Below are positions 55,596 through 64,000 of a stretch of 64,000 bases of DNA, in pieces. The stretch is taken from positions 696,453 through 760,452 of the forward strand of contig JABTTW010000002.1 in assembly GCA_015075745.1 (NCBI GenBank). The letters are read 5' to 3'. Below the pieces are notes generated by a model. That model worked only from the letters and a program-made list of their open reading frames with translations, was not told where the DNA came from and did not search any database. The position numbers were made by a program, and so were the translations under genes. Numbering within the stretch: the stretch's first letter is position 1; every line of letters begins with the position of its first letter. This DNA is from Planctomycetia bacterium. Its GTDB lineage: Bacteria > Planctomycetota > Phycisphaerae > UBA1845 > UTPLA1.

Positions 55596-57800
55596 TCACT
55601 GCGGGAAGCAGTTGATCTTGGGGACCGCCAGCAAACGCTCGACAAACAGCGTGATATCCATTTCCGTGAAGATTTCATCAGGGAACACATCTGCGCAGGC
55701 GCATTGAGGCGGGATGGGTCCGTCGAAAAAGTTCATGAAGCAGTCCACGAATGCCTGAATATCACTCCCGGTAAGCAGCCCGTCGCCGGTCATGTCTCCG
55801 GGGCAGGGACAGAACAGACGGCAATCGCAGCAAAGATCGATCGAGCCGTCCTGATTGACGACGCGTTGTGATTCACAGACGGTTCCCTTGGGACAGATTC
55901 CCTGGCACCGGGGCACTGCGCCGGTAGAAATCCTCAGGGTACGAGTGGTGGAGCCGGACCTTCCGGCCAAGACGCTGCCCGGCGCGCCGACGAAATCAAT
56001 GCGATAGGTCAAATCAAAGAAGCTATCGACAGCCCAATCGCCGCCGGGCAACTGTGTCAACGTGGTATGACCCGGACTTGGCAGGCCAAAGTCCGTGCCG
56101 CCTGTGATGCGCAGGAGGTCAAAATCGGGATCACCGACTAATTGACCGAAGAGGCGAAACATGTCGGTCGGAAAATCCTGTACCGGCGCATTTAAGATCC
56201 TTTGGCCGGTATGAATCTCAAAGCTGACCGGAACGCCAATAAAGCGGCTGTAGCCGAGTAGCGTGCCGGTCCCCTCCATGTCGAGGAATAGCGTGGAATC
56301 CGAGCAGTTCTTCTCACCGGAAAGCGTGCCACCCGGCTGAATGCAGCCCAGCATCGTGGAGAATGAACAAACTCCCCCGACTGGATTACAGAAGAAATTC
56401 GTGTCTTCGCCATCAGCGCGAATCGTCGTGCCGGCCGGGAGGCCATCGATAATCTGGAAAGGATCGTCGGGTTCGGTCTTGTAGGAACAGCCAGCGGGCG
56501 GAAGATGGACGGTCCCCGCACCTCCATCCGGCACAACGCAGCCATTGCCGGACGTATCCGCGATATCAACATGGCACTCTGAACTGAAGCGACATGCGCA
56601 ATCGAGCACATGTGTGACGCCGGCATCGGGAAACAGTCGAACACAGCGAGGCAAACACTGTTGAGACGAATCCGGACAGGGCGTGTTACGACAGGCGGAA
56701 AGGTCGGGGAGCGGTTCGCAGACGAGCGGCACACAGTCGCAGCAGATGTCGATCGTGCCATCGGGGAGGACGGTGCGCTCCGTCCGGCACTCGTAGCCCT
56801 GAGGACAAAGGCCCTGGCAAAATGGCTGGCTGCCCATGTATATCCGGGCGGTGCCGGTGGTGGAGCCGGACCTTCCGGCCAGGACGCTGCCCGGTGCGCC
56901 AACGAAGTCGATGCGATACGTGAGATCGAAGAAGCTGTCGACCGCCCAGTTTCCACCGGGGAGTTGTGTCAGGGTTGTATGCCCGGGACTTGGAAGACCG
57001 AAGTCAGTTCCCGCCGTGAAGCGCAGCAGATCAAAATCGGGATCACCGATTATTTGACCGAAGAGGCGAAACATGTCGGTATCAAATTCCTGAAAGGGCG
57101 CAAATGGTGTGCGCGGAGCGGTGTGAATTTCGAAGCTAATGGGAATCGCAATGAAGCGATTGTATCCGACCAGTGTACCGGTACCGTCCATGTCGAGGTA
57201 CAACGAAGCCTCGGAGCAGTTTTTCTCGCCGCCCAATGATCCACCGGATTGGGTGCAGCCAGTCATCGTTGAGAAGGAACAGACGGCGACCGAGGGATCG
57301 CAAATGAAATCGCCATTGATTCCATCGCACTGAATCGTGGTTCCGGCCGGCAGCCCATCAACGATCCGAAACGGATTGCCCGGCTCAGTCTGGTAGTAAC
57401 ACCCTGATGGCGGCAGATGAACCGTTCCGTCGATGCTGAACGGAGCGGTGCAGGCATTGCCCTCGACGGTGGGCCGGTACACCCTGCAGGCCTCAGGATT
57501 GAGACACTCACACGCGATGACCTTTGTGACGCCCTTGACGGGGTCCAAATTCATGCAACGTGGCTGGCACCGCTGACCTTCGATCGGGCAGGCCGCGGCG
57601 CGACAATTCGACCCGTCGACTTCTGGCTCACACATCACAGGACCAACGCCTGCAAGTATATTCACCGGTGCAAAAAGAATTCCACAAAAAATGCCCATGA
57701 CGGCGAGGCAAAGCCATGCACCTCGCGGAATGCAGCAGATAACGAGATCATTGTCCAGCCTGAACGCACCTTTCCCGCACTGACCTCGTACGCGATGCAT
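55596..57800 (-). CDS. Secreted Cys-rich protein, two tandem domains plus dockerin-like tail
   Basis: 734 residues. The ATG at 57800 has AGGAGA upstream; a long basic n-region leads into a signal helix (WLCLAVMGIFCGILFAPVNI). Two copies of a domain of about 290 residues follow (about 57-345 and 346-640), each with a Cys-rich head (CRAAACPIEGQRCQPRC), a VHLPPxGC motif, GLPAGTTI, GEKNCS, DMFRLFGQ and the block GLPSPGHTTLTQLPGG, closing with a CCDC knot. The tail carries a dockerin-like unit (GDMTGDGLLTGSDIQAFVD) and a degenerate second unit. Function unknown; cell-surface placement inferred. Confidence 0.75.
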   Translation of the reverse strand: MHRVRGQCGKGAFRLDNDLVICCIPRGAWLCLAVMGIFCGILFAPVNILAGVGPVMCEPEVDGSNCRAAACPIEGQRCQPRCMNLDPVKGVTKVIACECLNPEACRVYRPTVEGNACTAPFSIDGTVHLPPSGCYYQTEPGNPFRIVDGLPAGTTIQCDGINGDFICDPSVAVCSFSTMTGCTQSGGSLGGEKNCSEASLYLDMDGTGTLVGYNRFIAIPISFEIHTAPRTPFAPFQEFDTDMFRLFGQIIGDPDFDLLRFTAGTDFGLPSPGHTTLTQLPGGNWAVDSFFDLTYRIDFVGAPGSVLAGRSGSTTGTARIYMGSQPFCQGLCPQGYECRTERTVLPDGTIDICCDCVPLVCEPLPDLSACRNTPCPDSSQQCLPRCVRLFPDAGVTHVLDCACRFSSECHVDIADTSGNGCVVPDGGAGTVHLPPAGCSYKTEPDDPFQIIDGLPAGTTIRADGEDTNFFCNPVGGVCSFSTMLGCIQPGGTLSGEKNCSDSTLFLDMEGTGTLLGYSRFIGVPVSFEIHTGQRILNAPVQDFPTDMFRLFGQLVGDPDFDLLRITGGTDFGLPSPGHTTLTQLPGGDWAVDSFFDLTYRIDFVGAPGSVLAGRSGSTTRTLRISTGAVPRCQGICPKGTVCESQRVVNQDGSIDLCCDCRLFCPCPGDMTGDGLLTGSDIQAFVDCFMNFFDGPIPPQCACADVFPDEIFTEMDITLFVERLLAVPKINCFPQ

Positions 57801-58147
57801 GGTGATTTCTCCTGAGTAGGCTGAATTCGGGAAACCGAATTCGAATTACCCCGAATGGCTTCGGCAACATCTTGTGGAAGGCTGCGGCGCAGGTCGCTGG
57901 AAATGGGGGGCAATCTGTCACGCGAAACCTGACGTACCGCGTACTTGTTACCTTCCCTTAACTAAAGGTGAGTCTAATCAAATTGAGGCGCTGAAATCAA
58001 GGAAAAACGTAATCCAATTGCGCAAAGTGAGTGCGATAGTCGTTCATCAAGCCCACAAGGCAGCCACTGCCTGTTTAGATTTTATGGAGTGCACCACCCA
58101 ACCGGAGTCATCGAAATGTGGCGGGCGACTCGGAGGGCGGCCGCGGA
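57801..58147. other. Intergenic region upstream of the Cys-rich gene
   Basis: About 350 bp between two minus-strand genes, so it should hold the promoter of the Cys-rich gene and the end of the hydrolase transcript. It contains the hairpin at 57823-57842 and is AT-richer than its neighbours. No other element is clear. Confidence 0.5.
57823..57842 (-). promoter_or_regulatory. Perfect leader hairpin before the Cys-rich gene
   Basis: GAATTCGG and CCGAATTC are separated by a 4-nt loop, ending 23 nt before the start codon at 57800. It would form a stable RNA hairpin just upstream of the ribosome binding site, or serve as an operator palindrome. Confidence 0.45.
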
Positions 58148-58969
58148 CTAGGGCGCAAGAGCCAACCAATCTTGTAGTATCAAAAAGAACCGGCCTCGTG
58201 CGAACTCTTCGAGCCACGGGTAGTGGCCGCATTGGGTCAGTTCGTGATACTCGAGTTGCGGCAGGTGCGGCGCGAGATTGTCGCGGATCATTTTTCCCGG
58301 ATGGGGATCGTCCGCGCCGTGAATCATCAGCACGGGCGCGCGGATTGTCGCGAAGGCGGCGGGATAGATACTCTCGGCCTGCAGCCGAAGCATGTCGCCC
58401 CAGGTTTCCTCGTGGCCGCGGGCGTCAAAGGCAGCGGTCTCGTCGCGGTGCGGAATCAGCCGGACTGAGTCAATCCGCTGGTTGAGACTGCCCATGGCGC
58501 GAAGGCGTTCATCGGGCTTGGGGAATCGTTTCAGGAGCCTTGCCTGGCGCTCGAGGACCGCGGGCGTCATGCGCGCCGCTCGAATTTCCTTGAGACGCTG
58601 GCGCGACGCCGGATCGAAGGTGCCGCAACCGATGAGCACCAGTCGGCTCACGCTCTCGGGGAACTCCGCAGCGCAGGCCAGAGCGAGCATCGCGCCCCAG
58701 GAGTGGCCGACGATGATGCACGGCTCTGTGGGGCATATGGCAGAAATCAGATGATGCAGGTCGAGAATGTGCGTACGGACGGTGAGCGGTTGGTCGCCGC
58801 TGCGCCGCTGGAACGGCTCGACCGCGCGGGCGAAGGCGGCAATCCCTCGCGCGACGGGCGCCATGTAGCCGGGTGCACCGGGGCCGCCGTGGAGGACGAA
58901 GACCAGAGGTCCCTCGTCGCCGTATCTGCGGAAAAAGAGCGGCGGGGACTCAGACGAACCGTTCGACAT
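58148..58969 (-). CDS. Alpha/beta hydrolase
   Basis: 273 residues from the ATG at 58969 (a GTG at 58975 is possible). The fold landmarks are VFVLHGGPGAPGYMAP (oxyanion HGGPG), CIIVGHSWGAMLALACA with nucleophile Ser in GHSWG, Asp in LMIHGADDPHP, and catalytic His in LTQCGHYPWLEE. HGGPG plus GHSWG is typical of proline iminopeptidase-like hydrolases; peptidase activity is likely but unproven. No signal peptide, so cytoplasmic. Confidence 0.8.
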   Translation of the reverse strand: MSNGSSESPPLFFRRYGDEGPLVFVLHGGPGAPGYMAPVARGIAAFARAVEPFQRRSGDQPLTVRTHILDLHHLISAICPTEPCIIVGHSWGAMLALACAAEFPESVSRLVLIGCGTFDPASRQRLKEIRAARMTPAVLERQARLLKRFPKPDERLRAMGSLNQRIDSVRLIPHRDETAAFDARGHEETWGDMLRLQAESIYPAAFATIRAPVLMIHGADDPHPGKMIRDNLAPHLPQLEYHELTQCGHYPWLEEFARGRFFLILQDWLALAP

Positions 58970-58975
58970 GCACAC

Positions 58976-59460
58976 GGCGCCTTGCTGCGAGCCGGAGGGT
59001 TCAACCTAATAGGTTACAAATTCGCCTTTGGCAATCCAGTACGCAGATTCTATCGAGCAGATGCGACATGCGAACAGTAACAAGCCGGCGTGGCGGAAAA
59101 AATTGACCGGGCCGACGGACAAGCCGGTCGGGGTCGTATCTACTTACCCGTGGCCCGATCATGTCATAGGATCGGCAGTATACATGTCAACCCACACATG
59201 AATACACAAATACGGCAAGAATTAAGCTGAGGTGAATGTCATAAGTGACCGGATAACATATCATTGTCAGGATAGTGCCACCTTTCGAGAAACTACTTCG
59301 CGCGCACCGAGGTTGGTCAATCAATGCCGTGAAATCGGTTGAAACACTTCCTGGTCAATGAATGCTAACGATCGTTTGGTTTCAACTGACAGTCAGTGAA
59401 TCGCTTTAGCGCGGCTCATGGTCCTCCATCCGGAAGCAGCGATATTCCACCGGCAATTCT
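58976..59460. other. Intergenic region, nothing definite
   Basis: About 485 bp between the hydrolase and dprA, both on the minus strand; AT-rich for this genome. Weak features only: a 6-bp stem GACCGG/CCGGTC (59105-59129), a palindrome AACGATCGTT (59368-59377), and an 8-bp inverted repeat GTTGAAAC/GTTTCAAC (59338-59345 and 59379-59386) around it. Frames here are short and lack ribosome binding sites. Confidence 0.4.
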
Positions 59461-60633
59461 TCAGACCTTTCCTGTCGCATTAAAGTGTTCGCTGGGAAGC
59501 CTGCGCACGGCCCCCTTCAATTGCAGACCGGTCAATGCGACGGCCACGCGCGACGGAATCATTCCGGACCATTCGCAGATTTTTTCGATGCCCATCGATT
59601 CCTGGTTGAGGCAGTTCAGGACAGCCTGCTCGGCCTCGTCGAGTTGAAGGACGCCGGCGGGGGAAGGCGACATTTCATGTCCGTTGTCGAACAATGTCTG
59701 GGCAAGTTGCGGCGACGCGGCCTCGCGAAGTGAGGCGCCCACTGCGCCGAGCTCTTCCAGCACGTCGCCGAATTGAGTGATCAGCTTGGCCTCGCCTTTC
59801 TTCACCAGCTCCAAACACCCCTCGGCCTGCGGCGTATCGACGCGGCCGGACAGGGCGAACACTTCGCGGTCGTATTCGGTCGCCAGGCGGGCGGTGATGA
59901 GCGCGCCGCTACGCCGGGCCGCCTCGACGACCAGCACCCCCATCGAGAGCCCGGCGATGATGCGGTTGCGCGGCGGGAAATTCTTGGCATCGGGCGCGAC
60001 GCTCATCGGCAGTTCGGAGATCATGGCGCCCGATTCCACGATGCGCTGCGCCAACTCGACAGAATCAGGCGGGTACACGTGGCACAGCCCGCAACCCAGG
60101 ACGGCGAGAGTCCTTCCGCCGGCGGCCAGCGCGCCGGAGTGGGCATGAAAATCGACCCCGCGCGCCATTCCCGAGACGACGGTCATTCCAGCGCCGGCCG
60201 CGAGAGCGCCGAAACGCTCGGCCTGTTCGGCGCCGTAGCGCGAGCAGGCCCTGGAGCCGACGATCCCGAAGGCAATCGCATCGCGACGATCCAGCGTGCC
60301 TTTGACATAGAGGCAGATCGGCGGGTCGTAAATGCGGCGCAGCGGCAGCGGGTAATCGTCATCCTCCAGGCAGACGATGCGCACGTTGTGACGCTCGGCC
60401 AACAGGACTTCCGCGTCGACATCCACCCGGTCGCGCAGGGAGGCGATTCCCTGGGCGACCTTGGGGCCGACCTTTGAGACAGATTGAAGCTTCTGGACGC
60501 TGGCCCCCAGAACGGCGTCGATTCCGCCCAGCTCGCGCAGGAGGTTTGCAAAACGAATGGGCCCGACTTCGGGACACATCGAAAGCCGAAGATGCTTGCG
60601 GGCCGCCTCGCTGGCGATCGGGCGCAATGTCAT
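59461..60633 (-). CDS. dprA: DNA-processing protein DprA
   Basis: 390 residues. DprA binds incoming single-stranded DNA and loads RecA during transformation. It has an N-terminal SAM/HhH-like region (VGPIRFANLLRELGG; VSKVGPKVAQGIASLRD), the Rossmann-like core (FGIVGSRACSRYGAEQ; VVSGMARGVDFHAHSGAL; AVLGCGLCHVYPP; PPRNRIIAGLSMGVLVVEA; SGALITARLATEYDREVFALSG) and a C-terminal winged-helix region. Its presence suggests natural competence potential, but no com genes are visible here. Confidence 0.93.
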   Translation of the reverse strand: MTLRPIASEAARKHLRLSMCPEVGPIRFANLLRELGGIDAVLGASVQKLQSVSKVGPKVAQGIASLRDRVDVDAEVLLAERHNVRIVCLEDDDYPLPLRRIYDPPICLYVKGTLDRRDAIAFGIVGSRACSRYGAEQAERFGALAAGAGMTVVSGMARGVDFHAHSGALAAGGRTLAVLGCGLCHVYPPDSVELAQRIVESGAMISELPMSVAPDAKNFPPRNRIIAGLSMGVLVVEAARRSGALITARLATEYDREVFALSGRVDTPQAEGCLELVKKGEAKLITQFGDVLEELGAVGASLREAASPQLAQTLFDNGHEMSPSPAGVLQLDEAEQAVLNCLNQESMGIEKICEWSGMIPSRVAVALTGLQLKGAVRRLPSEHFNATGKV

Positions 60634-60767
60634 GGGGCGTCGCCTCCTGATCCCCCCGGAGGAACGATTCTAAACAAATAAGGGTCAAGGCGAGAAGGGA
60701 CAAACCGCGGCGTCGGCGGGCGCTGGGATCCGGCGGGATGGGACGTGAGGCCGCGGCCGTGGCACGG

Positions 60768-61229
60768 TCAGGACTGGGTCACGGCTTCCTGATTGAAATC
60801 GACGTCGAGCGGCTGACGACCGGCGAAGCCGGCCCCAACTTCGTGCCAGTGCTCGATCTTGTCTTCGCCAAGCTGCCAGCAGAGCTCGATCTGGCGACCG
60901 TCCCTCATGGAGAGGAAGTCGATCAGGCCGCGCCGCCAGTCCTTCAGCTCGCAACCGACTGCGGCGAGTTCCTCGCAAAGATCGCGGAGGTTGTCGAGTT
61001 CCACTTCGTAGCGCTTGCGGATCGCCTGATGTTCTTCCTGAGTGACGCGCGGGCGGCGCATGTGGCAGCGATCTTCCAGTGAACAGACGAGCTTGAACTG
61101 CTTGACCATGTCAGCGACGATTCGCTTGACGAGTGGAAGCGTCCGATTGGCGTGCTCCAGCGTGAAGACGCGGCGTCGATCGCCACGCTCAGCGCGGCTC
61201 TGCGATCTGGGTGCCTCATATACTTCCAT
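60768..61229 (-). CDS. DUF2203-family protein
   Basis: 153 residues. The domain is recognisable by RRVFTLEHANRTLPLVKRIV near the N-terminus, long helices in the middle, and the conserved end GCELKDWRRGLIDFLSMRDG, LCWQLGEDKIEHWHEVGAGF. GAGGT upstream supports the ATG at 61229. The family is common in bacteria and has no described function. Confidence 0.8.
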   Translation of the reverse strand: MEVYEAPRSQSRAERGDRRRVFTLEHANRTLPLVKRIVADMVKQFKLVCSLEDRCHMRRPRVTQEEHQAIRKRYEVELDNLRDLCEELAAVGCELKDWRRGLIDFLSMRDGRQIELCWQLGEDKIEHWHEVGAGFAGRQPLDVDFNQEAVTQS

Positions 61230-61541
61230 GGATACCTCGCTGCGCCGACTCCGCATTTGGAAATGGGAATCTCATCACTCGACCGCGCGACACGTTTCTT
61301 ATCACCAACTCGGAAAATACCCTGATTGACGGACCCTTGTCAATGCGCTTTCCGCAGGTTGGGACAGTTAACCTCTCAGAAGCGACAGATCGCGCGAGCC
61401 ATCGGATTCAACGGATTGCCAAGCGTCCGCTAAGAACCGAATGCATGGGGTGTCGGCCGCTGCGCGCAAGAGATGAAATGAAAGGCCTGCCCGCGCACTT
61501 GGATTATTGGACATTCAAATAATCTTCAATGAAGGCAAGGC
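61230..61541. other. Intergenic region, nothing definite
   Basis: About 310 bp between two minus-strand genes; presumably the promoter of the DUF2203 gene. A small inverted repeat (ATTGAC/GTCAAT, 8-nt spacing) lies near 61322. I see nothing else. Confidence 0.4.
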
Positions 61542-62126
61542 CTACGGAACCGCGGCGCCCTGAGCGGGGAGCTGCGCGGCCTGCAACATAATCCAAAAAC
61601 ACATGAGGAGGATGATCAGCCCGCTGATACTGAGCGAGGTAATGGCCGGCCACTTGGGGGGCGTGCGCTTCACAAGGGCGACGATGGCAAACACGATGCC
61701 AAGAGGCGGAAAAACGCAGAAGCCCAGAGCGCCGGCGAATTGAACGCCTGTTCGTGCGATCATCTCCTCCTGCAGAATCTTGTTGAACTCCGCTTGCGGC
61801 ATTTGCTGGATGTCATGGTCCTTGGCGATGGACAGCACGAACCCGACAAAGACCGCGAAGCAAATGAGCGAGCCCGAAATGCAGGCCAGCGAGAGCCAGC
61901 TCAAGATATTTGTGCCGGCCGCGACCGGAACCGGCGGATGGTGAGCGGGACCGGAGGCGGCGGCGGTGGGCCTCGCCGCGGCGGGATCGTGAAGGGTCTG
62001 ATGCTCGCTGACCAACGGGGCCGTGACCACCTTGCGGCAGTAGGGACAGGTCACGGCCTGGTTCGCCATTTCGTCGTCGACTTCGATCGGCTGCCCGCAG
62101 GCCGCACACATAAACTGAATTGCCAT
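61542..62126 (-). CDS. Zinc-ribbon membrane protein
   Basis: 194 residues. The N-terminus is a zinc ribbon (FMCAACGQPIEVDDEMANQA with VTCPYCRKVV), then a His/Pro/Ala linker, and three membrane segments (ILSWLSLACISGSLICFAVF; GALGFCVFPPLGIVFAIVAL; AITSLSISGLIILLMCFWIM). The layout resembles DUF4190-like membrane proteins with a zinc-ribbon head. Function unknown. Confidence 0.65.
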   Translation of the reverse strand: MAIQFMCAACGQPIEVDDEMANQAVTCPYCRKVVTAPLVSEHQTLHDPAAARPTAAASGPAHHPPVPVAAGTNILSWLSLACISGSLICFAVFVGFVLSIAKDHDIQQMPQAEFNKILQEEMIARTGVQFAGALGFCVFPPLGIVFAIVALVKRTPPKWPAITSLSISGLIILLMCFWIMLQAAQLPAQGAAVP

Positions 62127-62248
62127 CGCGCCCTTTCCATGTCACGCCGACCGTCGCCGACGAGGCCACGGTCGATTCGGGCGCGTACTTTAACCGATTG
62201 CCCAATGATGCCAAACGAGGCCGGCGCCGGGTCCCGTCGGGTGCGTCG

Positions 62249-63823
62249 TCAGGGCGTGAGAAGCGCGTCAAGGAACTGGGGGACATCCGACAGCGTGACC
62301 TGCCGGTCCCCGGTGAAATCGCCGCGGGCGATGGGGTCCAGCGTCGGGAAGGCGGTGTAATAGTTCGGCGGGCCATTGATCACGACATCCGTGAAGGGAG
62401 CGATGTCCAGTCCGTTGACCTGTCCGTCTCCGTTCATGTCGCCCAAGGGAAGCCCGGGATCGTCGAGAATCACGGGCACGGTAAGCGGATCACCAAAGAC
62501 GACATTCTGCCAGCTCAGAGCGGGAATGGACGAATAGGCCGCCTCGCCCCATGAGAGTCCGTTTACCAGGAAATTGACGAAGAGAAACTCGTTGTCGGCG
62601 ATGGTGAATGTGAAGGGCTCATAGACGTGGCCGACGGCAAAGGTGCCTCCTGCGGCCAGGAAGTCGGCTACCTGCTCGAGTCCGAAGACCGAGCCGAGGC
62701 CGTTGAGCGCACGGGCGTTGTCCGATTCAAAGGTATTGAAGATCGCGCCCGGGGGGAAGTTGAAGCCGTTGATGTAGGTTGCGCTGCCCGGCGGGTTCTC
62801 GCCGAGTCCGGCGACGGCATCGTGATTCTCTCCGTAGGAGCCGTAGGCAATGATCGGGTTGGTCTCTTCGGTGGAATCGATGAAGTTGAACGTTCCGTCG
62901 TAGCGAACGTCCCAGCCCGCTCCGGTCAGGATCGCCGTTGTTTCCTCGTAGTCATCACCCGCGAAGAATGGATCGTTGAAGGCAAAGAGTTTGTCGTCGT
63001 CAAAGTCCTGGTTTGTGGACACGTCGAACTCATCGAGCAGCACGCGTACCAGGGCCTTGTTGATCCTCAGATTCTGCGCCCGATCCAGTGCGGCGGTCGC
63101 CTGCAATAAGGTGGTGCCGTCGATCCGGCTGACAAGGTACATATCACCCGGTGTCAGCAGCGTCGCTCCGCTTCCGCTTGGAATCCAGCAGATGTTGGAA
63201 CGATTCATGAATGTCTTGGCGATCTGGATATTGGCGCGAGAAAAGGAACCGATCATCGCGGCGGTCTGGTGGTAGGGATTGTCGATCATGTTGTCGGAAA
63301 GGCTGTCCATCGTGCCGCCTGCCTCGCCGGCGTCGAGATTCTGCCAAAGGAGGACCAGTTCGGCGTCCACGCTGGCGTAATCCGCATCGCCGTTGGTGAG
63401 ATCCGTTGCGGCGCTGCCGGGCATGTCTCCCACGGTGGGGATGTCGGTGTCCTGAATCCGATGCGGGATGGGACGAATCAGGACGATGTACACGATGCCG
63501 GAGGGCGTCGGATCGCCGGGCAGCAAGAGGTACGCTCGAATGGGGTCGCGGATCAGCGTGTTGAACTGGGCCCGGGTGAGGTCGGCGGCCGGAATGGCGG
63601 CGTTGCTGAGGTCGAAGACGTTCGCCGCGGGGATGGCGGGATGATGAGCGAGATAGGCGTCCTTGAGCGTGACCGCCTCGGGGAAAGCCGAGTTGTAGAC
63701 GACGAGAACCCGATCTTCCGTGATGATCGCGCCGGCCGGCTGAGCGGAAATACATACGACGATGACCGCGGCGAAAATCAGACTTCGCACTTCATGAGAT
63801 GATTTGGGCGATGGAATCTTCAC
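62249..63823 (-). CDS. TIGR03790-family secreted protein with dockerin-like tail
   Basis: 524 residues from a GTG at 63823; a signal peptide follows (SLIFAAVIVVCISAQPAGA). The main domain matches TIGR03790: VLVVYNSAFPEAVTLKDAYL, IPAANVFDL, VYIVLIRPIP, and the end LSWGEAAYSSIPALSWQNVV plus GDPLTVP. The C-terminus carries two calcium-loop units (GDMNGDGQVNGLDIAPF; RGDFTGDRQVTLSDVPQFLD), a dockerin-like tail. Function of the family is unknown. Translation could start elsewhere since the ribosome binding site is distant (GGGAG about 12 nt upstream). Confidence 0.75.
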   Translation of the reverse strand: MKIPSPKSSHEVRSLIFAAVIVVCISAQPAGAIITEDRVLVVYNSAFPEAVTLKDAYLAHHPAIPAANVFDLSNAAIPAADLTRAQFNTLIRDPIRAYLLLPGDPTPSGIVYIVLIRPIPHRIQDTDIPTVGDMPGSAATDLTNGDADYASVDAELVLLWQNLDAGEAGGTMDSLSDNMIDNPYHQTAAMIGSFSRANIQIAKTFMNRSNICWIPSGSGATLLTPGDMYLVSRIDGTTLLQATAALDRAQNLRINKALVRVLLDEFDVSTNQDFDDDKLFAFNDPFFAGDDYEETTAILTGAGWDVRYDGTFNFIDSTEETNPIIAYGSYGENHDAVAGLGENPPGSATYINGFNFPPGAIFNTFESDNARALNGLGSVFGLEQVADFLAAGGTFAVGHVYEPFTFTIADNEFLFVNFLVNGLSWGEAAYSSIPALSWQNVVFGDPLTVPVILDDPGLPLGDMNGDGQVNGLDIAPFTDVVINGPPNYYTAFPTLDPIARGDFTGDRQVTLSDVPQFLDALLTP

Positions 63824-63923
63824 TGTGCTTTCGCTCCCGTCCTCCCCCTTCGTTCGGTTGTGATGCTTAATGCGGCGTGCATTCGCTCGGATTGCGTAAC
63901 CGGCGCCGTTCCCCGCCTTTTCG

Positions 63924-64000
63924 TCAGGCGCCGAGCAAGACGGATACGAATCCGTCCACATCCATGATATCAGGTGCGCCGGAGTAATTCATGTCCGCGG
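63924..64000 (-). CDS. C-terminal end of another dockerin-like protein, partial
   Basis: The minus frame from the window edge reads ADMNYSGAPDIMDVDGFV and ends VSVLLGA before a TGA at 63924-63926. This matches the last unit of a dockerin-like calcium repeat, as on the proteins at 62249 and 15208. The rest of the gene lies beyond the window. It is the upstream neighbour of the TIGR03790-type gene (100 bp gap). Confidence 0.65.
   Translation of the reverse strand, partial: ADMNYSGAPDIMDVDGFVSVLLGA

Noticed and set aside
58976..59460. Possible tRNA or structured RNA in the AT-rich gap
   Set aside because: No cloverleaf or long stem; only 6-8 bp inverted repeats that can occur by chance.

Overview
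The window is a 64 kb, high-GC, gene-dense bacterial chromosome segment that looks like a member of the Planctomycetota (Phycisphaerae-like or a related deep lineage). The main pointers are: a zinc-ribbon membrane protein of the CGYNLTGN...CPECG type; several secreted proteins ending in dockerin-like calcium repeats with no cohesin in sight; a TIGR03790-type protein; an LpxC-FabZ fusion; a lipid A gene block; and many lipoproteins with Ala/Pro/Lys-rich linkers. No rRNA, tRNA, CRISPR array or prophage is visible. Both ends cut a gene: a zinc-ribbon membrane protein on the left, and the C-terminus of a dockerin-bearing protein on the right.

Layout. 0-9.4 kb: a phosphodiesterase-like lipoprotein, a small FeoB-associated-type protein, an SDR oxidoreductase, a secreted TPR protein, DNA polymerase III delta (holA), a lipoprotein, a methyltransferase-like protein and a family-4 uracil-DNA glycosylase. 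9.4-17.2 kb: two consecutive enzymes of the kynurenine/3-hydroxyanthranilate route, ACMSD and 3-hydroxyanthranilate dioxygenase, separated by 6 kb of accessory-looking DNA. That DNA holds an intergenic repeat block, a secreted calcium-repeat protein, a complete IS630-type element and a dockerin-tagged glucose/sorbosone-dehydrogenase-like protein. 17.3-25.2 kb: pyrH-rlmN-tilS-glycosyltransferase-AsmA-like, partly overlapping. 25.2-31.3 kb: rnr, a YlbF-like gene, an ABC1 kinase and an MFS transporter.

31.3-34.7 kb: a cheW-mcp-cheR chemosensory set without cheA or cheB. 35-40.2 kb: skp-lpxD-lpxC/fabZ-lpxA-Gfo/Idh, an outer-membrane/lipid A block ended by a strong bidirectional terminator. 40.2-44.3 kb: type III glutamine synthetase, a probable internally deleted STAS gene, a truncated and degenerate ammonium transporter, and an HU-like protein. 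44.4-55.5 kb: a membrane glycosyltransferase, an unknown protein, a C-terminal processing protease overlapping tsaD, a second copy of the intergenic repeat block, a DUF4846 protein, two lipoproteins and homodimeric pyruvate dehydrogenase E1 (aceE). 55.6-64 kb: a duplicated Cys-rich secreted protein, an alpha/beta hydrolase, dprA, a DUF2203 protein, a zinc-ribbon membrane protein, a TIGR03790-type protein and the partial gene.

Most of the window is housekeeping. The least explained features are the two modular intergenic repeat blocks (10.5-11.1 kb and 49.7-50.2 kb), the IS630 insertion that re-forms the stop codon it hit, the split 3-hydroxyanthranilate pair, the Cys-rich tandem-domain protein with a perfect hairpin in its leader, and the decayed nitrogen/STAS genes. 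All family assignments come from reading motifs in the translations; no database search was run.
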